A stretch of 33,007 bases of DNA from an uncultured Clostridia bacterium (GTDB lineage: Bacteria > Bacillota_A > Clostridia > TANB77 > CAG-508). Below the pieces are notes generated by a model. That model saw only the letters and a list, made by a program, of their open reading frames with translations, had not been told where the DNA came from and made no database searches. Positions 1 through 8,399 of this stretch are shown here, in pieces (the stretch's first letter is position 1; each line of letters begins with the position of its first letter). The stretch is taken from contig CALXJS010000011.1 in NCBI GenBank assembly GCA_944388685.1, positions 1 to 33,007 on the forward strand, in the 5' to 3' direction. A program made the position numbers and the translations under genes.

Positions 1-87
1 GAAGTATTTAAAGATAATAAAGCATTATTTATGAATGCACCAAGTGAAGAACAAAATATGTTTAAAATACCAAAAGTAATTAATTAA
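1..87 (+). CDS. gatC: GatC C-terminal end (partial, cut by window start)
   Basis: The first 28 codons are open and end in TAA at 85-87. The peptide ends NAPSEEQNMFKIPKVIN, matching the family ending of GatC (NAP.E..G.FKVPK.L). GatC is the small subunit of the GatCAB amidotransferase, which converts misacylated Glu-tRNA(Gln) or Asp-tRNA(Asn) to Gln-tRNA(Gln) or Asn-tRNA(Asn). gatA and gatB follow on the same strand, supporting the call. The N-terminal two thirds lie outside the window. Confidence 0.8.
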   Translation, partial: EVFKDNKALFMNAPSEEQNMFKIPKVIN

Positions 88-122
88 GAATAATTGAAAA
101 AGAAAAAAGTGGGAGAAATTTT

Positions 123-722
123 ATGAATATAGGAATAGATATAGATGATACAATTGCAAATACCTATGATGTGCTATTCAAATATTTACAAGAATATACC
201 AAAGATGACATTATAGAAGATAGAGATAGAACAAATAAAGATGCTTTAGCACAAATGTATCATACAAAATTAAGTAGTGAAGAAAACAGACAAGGAAAAG
301 ATTTTTTCGACAAATATTATGAAAAAGCGGTTATTAATGTTGAACCAAAAGAACAAGCAGTAGAAAAGGTTAATATTTTAAAAGAAGAAGGCAATCAAAT
401 TTATTTTATTACAGCTAGATTTCCATCTAAAAAATTTGATGTAGAAAAATTAACTAAAGAATGGCTAGAAAAATATAACATACAATATGATAAATTAATA
501 TTAAATTCGCAAAATAAGCTATTAACAGCAACAGAAAATCACATAGATATATTTATAGATGATAATGTAAAACATTGTACAGCAATGGCAAATGCGGGAA
601 TTAAAACATATATCATGGACACGGTTGTTAACAAAGATTTTGAGGATGAGCAAATAGAAAGAGTATATTCTTGGGCACAGTTATATCAAGAAATAAAAAG
701 CTATAAAGAAACTATGAAATAA
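123..722 (+). CDS. HAD-superfamily 5'-nucleotidase-like phosphatase (NT5C/YqfW type)
   Basis: This 199-residue protein starts with the HAD nucleophile motif DIDDT (Asp6 nucleophile, Asp8 acid/base). Motif II is ITAR (Thr97), a lysine-bearing KLILNSQNK segment lies near 124-132, and the acidic metal-binding pair is FIDDN (Asp146-Asp147). Length and motif spacing fit the small cytosolic 5'(3')-deoxyribonucleotidase/YqfW family, which dephosphorylates nucleoside monophosphates; the actual substrate is not visible. The ATG follows GGGAG at 110-114. It sits 35 nt after gatC and 27 nt before gatA, so it is probably co-transcribed with the amidotransferase genes, although no functional link is known to me. 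Confidence 0.75.
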   Translation: MNIGIDIDDTIANTYDVLFKYLQEYTKDDIIEDRDRTNKDALAQMYHTKLSSEENRQGKDFFDKYYEKAVINVEPKEQAVEKVNILKEEGNQIYFITARFPSKKFDVEKLTKEWLEKYNIQYDKLILNSQNKLLTATENHIDIFIDDNVKHCTAMANAGIKTYIMDTVVNKDFEDEQIERVYSWAQLYQEIKSYKETMK

Positions 723-749
723 AAAGAATTAAAAGAGGAGGCGTATTGC

Positions 750-2219
750 ATGGAAATTACAGAATTAACGGTTCATGAATTACAAGAAAAGTTAAAAAGT
801 AAAGAATTAACAATAAAGGATATTACAAAAGCATATACAGATAGAATTAAAGAAAAAGAAAATGATGTACAAGCTTTTGTAACAGTATTGACAGATGATG
901 CTACTAAAAAAGCAGAAGAAATGCAAGAAAAAATTGACAAAGGAGAAGTAAAAGGAGAATTTGCAGGAATTCCAATAGGAATTAAAGATAATATTTGTAC
1001 AAAAGGTGTAAAAACAACTTGCAGTTCAAAGATGTTAGAAAACTTTGTATCACCATATGATGCAACAGTTATGGAAAAAATCAATGACGAAAATATGATT
1101 AATCTTGGAAAATTAAATATGGATGAATTTGCTATGGGAGGTTCAACAGAATATTCATATTTTTATCCAACAAAAAATCCATGGAATTTAAATAAAGTAC
1201 CAGGTGGTTCTTCAGGAGGAAGTGCAGCAGCAGTAGCTGCTAATATGGTACCATGGGCATTAGGTAGTGATACAGGGGGATCTATCAGAGAACCAGCAAG
1301 TTTTTGTGGTGTTGTAGGATTAAAACCAACATATGGATTGGTATCAAGATATGGATTAGTTGCCTTTGCTTCATCATTAGACCAAATTGGACCAATTACA
1401 AAAGATGTTAGAGATTCTGCTATGTTATTAAATATTATTGCAGGTCATGATAAAAAAGATACCACATCAGTAGACATAGAGAAAAAAGATTACACAGCAT
1501 GTTTAAAAGGTGATGTAAAAGGATTGAAAATTGGTGTTCCAAAAGAATTTTATGCAGAAGGAATTAATGAAGAAGTAAAAGCAAAATTAGACGAAGCAAT
1601 GGATAGATACAAAAAATTGGGAGCAGAAATTGAAGAATTTTCATTAGACATTGCAAAATATTCTTTAGCATCTTATTACATTATTGCTTGTGCTGAAGCT
1701 AGTTCAAACTTAGGAAGATTTGATGGAATCAGATATACGTACAGAACAGGAGAATTTAAAAACTTAAAAGAATTATATAAAAAATCAAGAAGTGAAGGAT
1801 TTGGACCAGAGGTTAAAAGAAGAATCATTCTTGGAACTTATGTGTTATCATCAGGATATTATGATGCATATTACAAAAAAGCGCAACAAGTACGTACATT
1901 AGTAATGAATGAATTTAATAAAGCTTTTGAAAAATATGATGTGATTTTAGTACCAACATCACCAACAGTTGCATTTGATATTGGTTCTAAATCAAATAAC
2001 CCATTAGAAATGTATTTAGCAGATATTTGTACAGTTTCAGTAAATATTGCTGGACTTCCAGGAATTTCTATTCCATGTGGTGTCGATAAAGAAGGTATGC
2101 CAGTTGGAATGCAATTAATTGGAAATAAATTCTGTGAAGAAACAATCTTAAATGCAGCTTATACATTTGAACAAGATTTGAAATTTAGAGAAAATTATAA
2201 ACCAGAATTTAAGAAATAA
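750..2219 (+). CDS. gatA: Asp/Glu-tRNA amidotransferase subunit A
   Basis: This 489-residue amidase-signature protein is the usual length for GatA. The Ser-cisSer-Lys triad is intact: Lys79 in GIPIGIKDN, cis-Ser154 in [10 protein letters not shown] and nucleophile Ser178 in [12 protein letters not shown]. GatA hydrolyses glutamine and sends ammonia through the complex to the GatB active site. The ATG at 750 follows AGAGGAGG at 734-741. The gene belongs to a gatC-nucleotidase-gatA-gatB cluster. A 134-nt gap separates it from gatB. In that gap a minus-one frame reads a short hydrophobic peptide ending across the gatB start, but with no start codon. Confidence 0.97.
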   Translation: MEITELTVHELQEKLKSKELTIKDITKAYTDRIKEKENDVQAFVTVLTDDATKKAEEMQEKIDKGEVKGEFAGIPIGIKDNICTKGVKTTCSSKMLENFVSPYDATVMEKINDENMINLGKLNMDEFAMGGSTEYSYFYPTKNPWNLNKVPGGSSGGSAAAVAANMVPWALGSDTGGSIREPASFCGVVGLKPTYGLVSRYGLVAFASSLDQIGPITKDVRDSAMLLNIIAGHDKKDTTSVDIEKKDYTACLKGDVKGLKIGVPKEFYAEGINEEVKAKLDEAMDRYKKLGAEIEEFSLDIAKYSLASYYIIACAEASSNLGRFDGIRYTYRTGEFKNLKELYKKSRSEGFGPEVKRRIILGTYVLSSGYYDAYYKKAQQVRTLVMNEFNKAFEKYDVILVPTSPTVAFDIGSKSNNPLEMYLADICTVSVNIAGLPGISIPCGVDKEGMPVGMQLIGNKFCEETILNAAYTFEQDLKFRENYKPEFKK

Positions 2220-2353
2220 TGGAGAGTATAAAAATTTTATAAAACTAACTGAAGATATTCAATCATCATTATATTTGAAGGAATTATTGTTTTAATAGCA
2301 AGTAATGCATTAAACTTGAAAAATAAGCAAAAAATGATAAAGGAGGAACAAGA

Positions 2354-3793
2354 ATGATAAGAGATAACTATGAAGTAATTATTGGACTAGAAGTGCATGC
2401 AGAGCTTTCCACAAAAACAAAAATATTTTGTTCATGTCCAACAAAATTTGGAGCAGCACCTAATACACAAACTTGTCCAATTTGTATGGCAATGCCAGGA
2501 ACATTACCAGTATTAAATGAAAAAGTTGTAGAATATGCTGTAAAAGCAGGATTAGCAACAAATTGTGAGATATCTAGAAATAGTAAAAATGACAGAAAAA
2601 ACTACTTCTATCCAGACCTACCAAAAGCCTATCAAATCTCACAATATGATAAACCATTGTGTGAACATGGATATGTAGAAATCGATACGAAAGAAGGAAA
2701 GAAAAAAATCAGATTAACCAGAATTCATATAGAAGAAGATGCTGGAAAATTAAATCATGATGAGTTTGCAGGAGGAAGTTTAGTAGACTTAAATAGAGCA
2801 GGTGTACCTTTAATAGAAATCGTTTCAGAACCAGATTTAAGAGGTAGTGAAGAAGTAGAAGAATACTTAAGAAAATTAAAATCTATATTAGAATATATTG
2901 AAGTATCTGACTGTAAAATGCAAGAAGGGTCTTTTAGAGCAGATGTAAACGTATCTGTTAGAAAAAAAGGAGATTCAAAATTAGGAACTCGTACAGAAAT
3001 GAAAAACATGAACTCTTTTAGAAGTATCACAAGAGCCATTGAATATGAAGTAGATAGGCAAATTGATGTTATCGAAGATGGTGGAAAAATAGAACAAGAA
3101 ACATTAAGATGGGATGATGTATCAGGAAAAACATTCCCAATGAGAGATAAAGAAGATGCACAAGATTATAGATATTTCCCAGATCCAGACTTAGTTGCAA
3201 TTAAATTATCAGAAGAATATATAGAAAATATTAAAAACACATTACCAGAATTACCAGAAAGCAGAAAAGAAAGATATTTGAAAGAATATGAATTATCAGA
3301 AAAAGATGCCAATATCATTACAGCATCAAAATATCTATCAGACTTGTTTGAAGGTGCAATCAAAGTATGTAATAATCCAAAAGCAGTTAATAACTGGATT
3401 ATATCTGATATATCAAGAATCTTAAACGAAACAGAAATGGAACCAATCGAAATTCCATTTGATAGTAGGCAATTAGGAAAATTAATCATCTTAATTGATA
3501 AAGGAACGATTAGTTCAAGTATTGCTAAGAAAGTATTGGTAGAGATGTTTGAACACCCAAGAGATCCAGAAGATATCATAGATGAAAAAGGATGGGTGCA
3601 AATTTCTGATGAAGGCGCTATCAAAGAAGTTGTATTAAAAGTATTAGAAGCAAATCCACAATCAGTAGCAGATTATAAAGGTGGAAAAGATAAAGCATTA
3701 GGATTCTTAGTTGGACAAGCCATGAAAGAAACCAGAGGAAAAGCAAATCCACAAATGTTAAATCAAATGTTTTTAGAAGAATTGAAACGTTAG
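2354..3793 (+). CDS. gatB: Asp/Glu-tRNA amidotransferase subunit B
   Basis: This 479-residue protein is full length for GatB, the subunit that activates the misacylated tRNA and receives ammonia from GatA. The N-terminal catalytic part has the zinc-site cysteines Cys26, Cys28, Cys41 and Cys44 (FCSCPT and TCPICMAMPG), followed by the conserved RKNYFYPDLPKAYQ stretch. The C-terminal part is the helical GatB/YqeY tRNA-binding domain, ending MLNQMFLEELKR. The ATG follows AAAGGAGG at 2339-2346. The stop codon TAG at 3791-3793 falls inside the left terminal repeat of the adjacent 535-bp element, so the element apparently supplies the stop and could have changed the last residues. Confidence 0.97.
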   Translation: MIRDNYEVIIGLEVHAELSTKTKIFCSCPTKFGAAPNTQTCPICMAMPGTLPVLNEKVVEYAVKAGLATNCEISRNSKNDRKNYFYPDLPKAYQISQYDKPLCEHGYVEIDTKEGKKKIRLTRIHIEEDAGKLNHDEFAGGSLVDLNRAGVPLIEIVSEPDLRGSEEVEEYLRKLKSILEYIEVSDCKMQEGSFRADVNVSVRKKGDSKLGTRTEMKNMNSFRSITRAIEYEVDRQIDVIEDGGKIEQETLRWDDVSGKTFPMRDKEDAQDYRYFPDPDLVAIKLSEEYIENIKNTLPELPESRKERYLKEYELSEKDANIITASKYLSDLFEGAIKVCNNPKAVNNWIISDISRILNETEMEPIEIPFDSRQLGKLIILIDKGTISSSIAKKVLVEMFEHPRDPEDIIDEKGWVQISDEGAIKEVVLKVLEANPQSVADYKGGKDKALGFLVGQAMKETRGKANPQMLNQMFLEELKR

Positions 3794-3840
3794 GGACGTG
3801 CCAAATCGTTTCAAAATAATACCAAAAGGGACAGACCTTA
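3790..3840. repeat. Left terminal inverted repeat of the element
   Basis: This 51-nt arm pairs with the inverse of 4274-4324, differing only where the left has AATAATACC and the right (reversed) has AATGGTACC. It contains GGGACGTGCC and GGGACAGACC, G-rich words that stand out in this AT-rich sequence. It includes the gatB stop codon. Confidence 0.85.
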
Positions 3841-3931
3841 AAAGGAGATTTGAGAACAGACGCAAAAAGCCCTGTCAATGGGGACGGAGATTTTGACAAC
3901 TTAATGTAAAATATAATAATGTATAAAACAT

Positions 3932-4034
3932 ATTGCACACAATTTTACTAACGTAAAATTGGCACGCGAACAATAACGCAGGCTTTAAAATGTTATAAAC
4001 AGAGAAAATGTTCAAAAAAACCCGCTATTGTTCT
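3932..4034 (+). repeat. Internal direct repeat unit 1 of the element
   Basis: It starts ATTGCACACAATTTTAC and ends CCCGCTATTGTTCT. It is about 85% identical by eye to 4074-4175, offset by 142 nt. Within it AATTTTAC/GTAAAATT form an 8-bp palindrome with a 4-nt loop. GAACAATAACGC near the middle can pair with GCTATTGTTC at the end, making a long-loop hairpin. Confidence 0.75.
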
Positions 4035-4066
4035 GTTATAGGAAAAATCGAAGATTTTCCTATAAC
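4035..4066. repeat. Hairpin inside the element
   Basis: GTTATAGGAAAA and its inverse TTTTCCTATAAC flank a short loop (ATCGAAGA). It lies between the two direct repeat units, and no coding role is visible. Confidence 0.6.
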
Positions 4067-4073
4067 ATCAATC

Positions 4074-4175
4074 ATTGCACACAATTTTACTTACGTAAAA
4101 TTGGCGCACGAACAATGACGCGGGCTTTAAACTGTCATAAACAGATAAAATATAAAAAAAACCCGCTATTGTTCT
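4074..4175 (+). repeat. Internal direct repeat unit 2 of the element
   Basis: Second copy of the unit at 3932-4034, keeping the AATTTTAC/GTAAAATT palindrome and the GAACAATG...CTATTGTTC outer pairing. Here GCGGG and CCCGC also pair. The changes between copies mostly leave the hairpins possible, suggesting that structure rather than protein is conserved. Confidence 0.75.
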
Positions 4176-4185
4176 TGTTTAAAGA

Positions 4186-4240
4186 GAACACAATATATAA
4201 GGACAATGCTTTAGAGCAAAGGATTTATAATATTGTGTTC
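4186..4240. repeat. Nested hairpin inside the element
   Basis: GAACACAATAT at 4186-4196 pairs with ATATTGTGTTC at 4230-4240. A small inner hairpin TGCT-TTAG-AGCA lies in the loop. It sits between direct repeat unit 2 and the right terminal repeat. Confidence 0.6.
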
Positions 4241-4273
4241 TTATGTGTTTTTATAGAAAAGTTAATAAAATTA

Positions 4274-4324
4274 TAAGGTCTGTCCCTTTTGGTACCATTT
4301 TGAAACGATTTGGCACGTCCCTAA
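4274..4324. repeat. Right terminal inverted repeat of the element
   Basis: This is the inverse partner of 3790-3840 (49/51 identical), reading TAAGGTCTGTCCC to GGCACGTCCCTAA. It ends just before another GGGAC-type word (CATGTCCC, 4338-4345) and 22 nt before the likely prpC promoter. Confidence 0.85.
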
Positions 4325-4346
4325 TGACCAATTTAACATGTCCCTA

Positions 4347-4375
4347 TTGCAAAAAATATAAACTTGTGATATAAA
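4347..4375 (+). promoter_or_regulatory. Likely sigma-A promoter of prpC
   Basis: TTGCAA (4347-4352), a 17-nt spacer and TATAAA (4370-4375) lie about 60 nt before the prpC ATG, immediately outside the MITE-like element. The sequence is AT-rich, so chance matches are possible. Confidence 0.5.
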
Positions 4376-4435
4376 TGTTACAAGTATATTTTTATGAATT
4401 TTTAAGAAAGAACAAAAGGAAAACGAGGTGAAAAC

Positions 4436-5170
4436 ATGATAAAGGCTTACGCAAAGTCGGATATAGGTAAAGTAAGAGAGATTAATCAAGATAGCTATTA
4501 TATATCCAATTCTCTAGATGAAGTACAACTATATATGTTAGCAGATGGTATGGGAGGATATAATGGTGGAGAAATCGCAAGCAGTCTTGCTATCCAATCA
4601 GCCAAAAGCTATATAGAAAATAATTTTAAAGACATTCCGAAAGATAAAGAAAGTATTATTCAATTAGTAGGTAGCAGTATGGAATATGCCAATATGGTAG
4701 TATATGAAAAGTCAAAAGAAAACTCAGGTTTAGAAGGAATGGGTACTACTTTAGAAGTTTGTTTAATATATAATAATAGAGCCTTTATCGGTCATGTTGG
4801 AGATAGTAGAATTTATCGAATTAGGAAAGATTTTATGAGGAAGTTGACACAAGACCACAGCTATGTCCAAAAATTAGTAAAGGATGGAACCATTACACAG
4901 GAACAAGCAGCACATCATCCACAAAAAAATATGTTAATGAAGGCTTTAGGATGTAATGCTTTTGTAGAACCAGATGTCATGATAAAAGGCTTCCAAAAGG
5001 ATGATATTTTGATTATCAATTCAGATGGATTAACCAATTTGGTTTCACAAGAGGATATGTTCAAATGGGCGAAAAAAGATATTGAGCAAGCACCAAAAGA
5101 ATTAGTCAAGCTTGCAAATGAACATGGAGGATATGACAACATTACAGTTATTGTCATTAAAAACATATAA
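4436..5170 (+). CDS. prpC: PP2C-family serine/threonine protein phosphatase (PrpC/Stp)
   Basis: This 244-residue protein is one complete PP2C domain, the usual length for PrpC/Stp. The metal and catalytic motifs are present: REINQDS (14-20), ADGMGG with Asp37, GHVGDSR (119-125), SDGLTN with Asp197 and GGYDNITV with Asp234. It removes phosphate from Ser/Thr residues phosphorylated by the PASTA kinase encoded 46 nt downstream. The pair typically tunes cell-wall synthesis and growth state. GAGGTG precedes the ATG. prpC-prkC-rsgA-rpe is also the order in Bacillus subtilis. Confidence 0.95.
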   Translation: MIKAYAKSDIGKVREINQDSYYISNSLDEVQLYMLADGMGGYNGGEIASSLAIQSAKSYIENNFKDIPKDKESIIQLVGSSMEYANMVVYEKSKENSGLEGMGTTLEVCLIYNNRAFIGHVGDSRIYRIRKDFMRKLTQDHSYVQKLVKDGTITQEQAAHHPQKNMLMKALGCNAFVEPDVMIKGFQKDDILIINSDGLTNLVSQEDMFKWAKKDIEQAPKELVKLANEHGGYDNITVIVIKNI

Positions 5171-5216
5171 TTACCAAAAGCAATCTACAGATTATACATA
5201 TTAAGGAGAGATAAAT

Positions 5217-7187
5217 ATGATTTTAGAAGGAAAAATATTGGGGAATAGATACGAAATCATCGAAAAAGTGGGAAATGGTGGTATGGCTACAGTGTATAGA
5301 GCAGAGGATAAAGTGCTAAAAAGAAATGTAGCGGTAAAGGTCTTAAAAGATGAATTTACAACAGATGAAGAGTTTATCAAAAGATTTGAAATAGAAGCAC
5401 AATCAGCTGCAAGATTAACACATCCCAATATCGTATCTATTTATGATGTTGGCTCAGAAGATAATTTATATTACATTGTTATGGAATTAATCAGGGGAAA
5501 GACACTTAAAGAAATTATCGTAGAAGAAAGAGGACCACTTCCATGGAAATGGTCAGTAAATGTAGCAATTCAAATTGCTTCTGCATTAGAAATGGCGCAT
5601 AAAAATAATATTATTCATAGAGATATTAAACCACATAATATCATTATAACAGAAGATGGCATTGCAAAGGTTACAGATTTTGGAATTGCAAAAGCTGTGT
5701 CAAACTCTACAATTACAGCATTTGGAACGACTATTGGCTCTGTCCACTATTTTTCACCAGAACATGCAAGAGGTGGTTATACAGATGCAAAATCAGATTT
5801 ATATTCTTTAGGTGTCGTTATGTATGAAATGGTAACAGGAAGAGTTCCATTTGATGCAGATACACCAGTTTCTGTGGCATTAAAACATATGCAAGAAGAG
5901 CCAGAAGAACCAATAGAATTAAATCCAAATTTACCATCAGCAGTTAATAGAATTATTATGAAAGCTTTAAAGAAAGATACCACATTAAGATATCAATCTG
6001 CAACAGATATGTTAGCTGATTTAAGGCAAGCTTTAAAAAATCCAAATGGTGATTTTGTAGAAGATAGAAATTATGATGCAACAGCAAGGACACAAAAAAT
6101 TAATACAGATTTATACGGAAACGTAGAGGAAAATGATAATAAAAATAGAAACGGAAAAAGGAATAACAGATTTGTTGCTTTTATTAAGAGACATAAAGTA
6201 TTAAGTGCAATTATTGGACTTATTCTGTTATTTGCTATCAGTCTAGGTGGAACACTGGCATACTTGAACATAACCAATCCAGCAGAAGTATTACTTCCAA
6301 ATGTTGTAGGAATGTCAAGAGAAGAAGCACAAAAAACAGTGGAAGATTCAAAATTAGTATTTGAAGTATCAAGTGAAGAATTTAATAAAGATGTTCCAGA
6401 AGGCTATGTTATATCTCAAGACCCTACATATATTGCAGACTATAATGTAAAAGAAGGAAGTAATGTAAAAGTAGTAATAAGTAAAGGTCAAGAAAAAACA
6501 ACAGTTCCTAAGGTCGTTGGAATGACCAGAGAAGAAGCTGAGCAAGCATTAGAAGAAGCAAATCTAGAAGTAGAAGTAGTAGAAGAAACAAGTAGAACAG
6601 TAGAAGAAGGCTATGTTATTTCTCAAGAAGTAGAAGAAGATACAGAAGTGTATGCAGGTGATACGATTAAGATTCATGTAAGTACAGGAACAGGAATTAA
6701 GCAAGTAACAGTTGAAAATGTTGTGGGGCAAACAGAAGAAAATGCAAGAGCAACATTAGAGGGCCAAGGCTTAAAAGTATCTGTTAATTATGTAGAAGCT
6801 ACAACAGATAATGGAAAGGTTACAAAACAAAGTGTTACAGCAGGAACAACAGTAGATGAAGGAACAACCGTAACATTAACCGTAAATCAAGTAGCTGAAA
6901 CAAAAAATATATCTGTTATTATTAATTTAAAACAAATAACAGGAGGATATACGGAAGACGATGAAGAGGAAACGACAAGTAGAACAGTAAATATTAGTGT
7001 AAATGGAGAAACAAGAACAGGCGTTAACAAAAATGAAACAGCATATTCTGCGATATCATTGTCAGGAAAAGATGGAGAATCTCTTGAAATAACCGTTACA
7101 ATTACAGATCCAAATACAGGAAGCCAAGTATATCGTTCAAGTAAAACAGTGACACTAGGTTCACAAGACTCTGTAACATTTAATTAG
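5217..7187 (+). CDS. prkC: PASTA-domain serine/threonine kinase (PrkC/Stk)
   Basis: The 656-residue membrane kinase has an N-terminal Hanks-type domain (about 10-275): Gly-rich loop VGNGGMATVY (18-27), Lys41 in VAVKVLK, HRDIKPHN with Asp136, DFG at 154-156, and a Thr/Ser-rich activation segment before SPEHARGG. A charged juxtamembrane linker (280-325) leads to one membrane helix (about 328-350). Outside are three PASTA repeats (about 357-424, 426-493, 495-566), which in this family bind muropeptides or lipid II, then a Thr-rich terminal domain. It probably works with prpC to sense cell-wall fragments, including at spore germination. GGAGAG precedes the ATG. Confidence 0.96.
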   Translation: MILEGKILGNRYEIIEKVGNGGMATVYRAEDKVLKRNVAVKVLKDEFTTDEEFIKRFEIEAQSAARLTHPNIVSIYDVGSEDNLYYIVMELIRGKTLKEIIVEERGPLPWKWSVNVAIQIASALEMAHKNNIIHRDIKPHNIIITEDGIAKVTDFGIAKAVSNSTITAFGTTIGSVHYFSPEHARGGYTDAKSDLYSLGVVMYEMVTGRVPFDADTPVSVALKHMQEEPEEPIELNPNLPSAVNRIIMKALKKDTTLRYQSATDMLADLRQALKNPNGDFVEDRNYDATARTQKINTDLYGNVEENDNKNRNGKRNNRFVAFIKRHKVLSAIIGLILLFAISLGGTLAYLNITNPAEVLLPNVVGMSREEAQKTVEDSKLVFEVSSEEFNKDVPEGYVISQDPTYIADYNVKEGSNVKVVISKGQEKTTVPKVVGMTREEAEQALEEANLEVEVVEETSRTVEEGYVISQEVEEDTEVYAGDTIKIHVSTGTGIKQVTVENVVGQTEENARATLEGQGLKVSVNYVEATTDNGKVTKQSVTAGTTVDEGTTVTLTVNQVAETKNISVIINLKQITGGYTEDDEEETTSRTVNISVNGETRTGVNKNETAYSAISLSGKDGESLEITVTITDPNTGSQVYRSSKTVTLGSQDSVTFN

Positions 7188-7208
7188 AGAATAATATTCA
7201 AATATGAA

Positions 7209-7254
7209 AATACCACTTAAAATGAGTTGTAAAAACTTAATTCTAAGTGGTATT
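7209..7254 (+). terminator. Hairpin after prkC, possible terminator
   Basis: AATACCACTTA (7209-7219) pairs perfectly with TAAGTGGTATT (7244-7254), with further imperfect pairing inside. It begins 21 nt after the prkC stop. The following sequence is AT-rich but has no clean T-run, so termination would be weak or the hairpin may protect the transcript end. Confidence 0.45.
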
Positions 7255-7285
7255 ATTGATTAAATAGAAAAAAATTTATTAGTAA

Positions 7286-7314
7286 TTGCACATTGGTCTT
7301 TTTTCGTATATAAT
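7286..7314 (+). promoter_or_regulatory. Likely sigma-A promoter of rsgA-rpe
   Basis: TTGCAC (7286-7291), a 17-nt spacer and a perfect TATAAT (7309-7314) lie about 200 nt before the rsgA start. With the preceding hairpin it suggests rsgA-rpe can be transcribed separately from prpC-prkC. Confidence 0.6.
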
Positions 7315-7517
7315 GGTGTAAGAAAAGCGAGTATAAACGAAATTAAAGATTTTGATGCATAAATGTGAAGATTGGTTTATATTGTTTCCTATACATTAGA
7401 AAAAGAGAGAAATATTTGTTTAGATGAACGAATATAGTCTTAACCAAACATAGAATTAACTTTACATAGAGATGCTTCAAAAAAAAAGCGTCCCCAAATG
7501 GACAAAATGGAGGAAAT
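7315..7517 (+). other. Long untranslated leader of rsgA
   Basis: About 200 nt lie between the likely promoter and the rsgA ATG. I see no riboswitch signature and no convincing small ORF (the frames present are under 15 codons and lack ribosome binding sites). Near its end is CGTCCCCAAATGGACA (7490-7505), which recurs in inverted orientation at the end of rpe with one mismatch in 15-16 positions. Confidence 0.4.
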
Positions 7518-8399
7518 ATGCAAGGATTCATCATAGAAAATATATCAAATTTATATCAAGTGAAAACAGAAGAGGGAGTTTATGAAACAACTGCAAGAGG
7601 AAAGTTTAAAAAAGATGAAATTACCCCAGTAGTTGGCGATAAAGTAGAGATAACTGTGACAGATGAGATAAAAAAGAAAGCAGTTATTGAAGAAATCTAT
7701 GAAAGACAGGTATATATAAAAAGACCAAAACTTGCCAATATTACACAAATTGTATTTGTGGTTTCTAGTAAGGAGCCAAAACCAGATTTATTGATGTTAG
7801 ATAAACAATTAGCTTTTGCAGAGTATATAGGTGTAAATGCAATTATTGTACTGAATAAAACAGACTTAGACCAAAAAGAAGAATTTAAGAATATAAAGCA
7901 GGTATATAGTAAAATAGGATATACAGTTATTTTAACAGATGCAAAACAAAGGAAAGGAGTAGAAGAACTAAAACAAGCCTTAAAAAGTAACATCAATGCA
8001 TTTTCTGGAAATTCTGGTGTAGGTAAATCTACATTAATTAATGGCATATTTAATAAAGATATAACACAAGAAGGCGAAATCAGTAAGAAAAATAAAAGAG
8101 GAAAAAATACCACAACAGCGATTAAGCTTTATGAAATTGATGATAATACTTATATAGCAGATACACCAGGATTTTCTACTTTTGATATTTCAGAAATTGA
8201 AAGTAAAGAATTATATCAATACTTTAAAGAATTTAATGCATATGCCGAGAATTGTGAATTTATTGGATGTACACATATCAAAGAAGAAAATTGTGGCATA
8301 AAACAAGCTATGCAAGAAGGCAAAATTGACACAGCTAGATATGAACGATTTTGCAAAATATATAATGAATTAAAAGAAAAGGAGGAAAGAAAATGGTAG
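7518..8399 (+). CDS. rsgA: Ribosome small-subunit-dependent GTPase A
   Basis: The 293-residue protein has an N-terminal OB fold and a circularly permuted GTPase: the G4 motif NKTD (113-116) precedes the P-loop GNSGVGKS (164-171) and DTPG (215-218). The C-terminal zinc knuckle is Cys246, Cys251, His253, Cys259. RsgA assists late 30S maturation, and in Firmicutes it is a (p)ppGpp target and kinase substrate, which fits its position after prpC-prkC. GGAGG precedes the ATG. The last 7 nt overlap the start of rpe. Confidence 0.96.
   Translation: MQGFIIENISNLYQVKTEEGVYETTARGKFKKDEITPVVGDKVEITVTDEIKKKAVIEEIYERQVYIKRPKLANITQIVFVVSSKEPKPDLLMLDKQLAFAEYIGVNAIIVLNKTDLDQKEEFKNIKQVYSKIGYTVILTDAKQRKGVEELKQALKSNINAFSGNSGVGKSTLINGIFNKDITQEGEISKKNKRGKNTTTAIKLYEIDDNTYIADTPGFSTFDISEIESKELYQYFKEFNAYAENCEFIGCTHIKEENCGIKQAMQEGKIDTARYERFCKIYNELKEKEERKW

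Larger units (their letters stand above)
3790..4324. mobile_element. MITE-like non-coding element with 51-bp terminal inverted repeats
   Basis: The 535-bp segment between gatB and prpC begins TTAGGGACGTGCC and ends GGCACGTCCCTAA. Its two 51-nt ends are inverted copies identical at 49 of 51 positions. The outermost TTA/TAA would allow a TA target duplication (TA then GGGACG, CGTCCC then TA), as in IS630/Tc1-type insertions; that is inference. No transposase or convincing protein is encoded: the 82-residue frame at 4028-4276 runs through hairpins and a repeated unit and lacks protein-like composition. Inside are two 103-nt direct repeat units and two extra hairpins. It fills most of the 642-nt gap before prpC. 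Confidence 0.75.

Noticed and set aside
2253..2357. Hydrophobic reading frame ending across the gatB start codon (IIVLIASNALNLKNKQKM)
   Set aside because: It has no start codon, stops lie just upstream (2229-2231 and 2250-2252), and the AT-rich sequence makes hydrophobic frames common. It could be a remnant but is not supported as a gene.
4028..4276. 82-codon open frame inside the MITE-like element
   Set aside because: It runs across a direct repeat unit and hairpins, has no ribosome binding site and an unnatural composition. It is explained by the element's non-coding structure.
3790..4324. Interpretation of the element as a retron or toxin-antitoxin RNA locus
   Set aside because: No reverse transcriptase, toxin or effector gene is adjacent. 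The inverted terminal repeats fit a transposon-derived element better.
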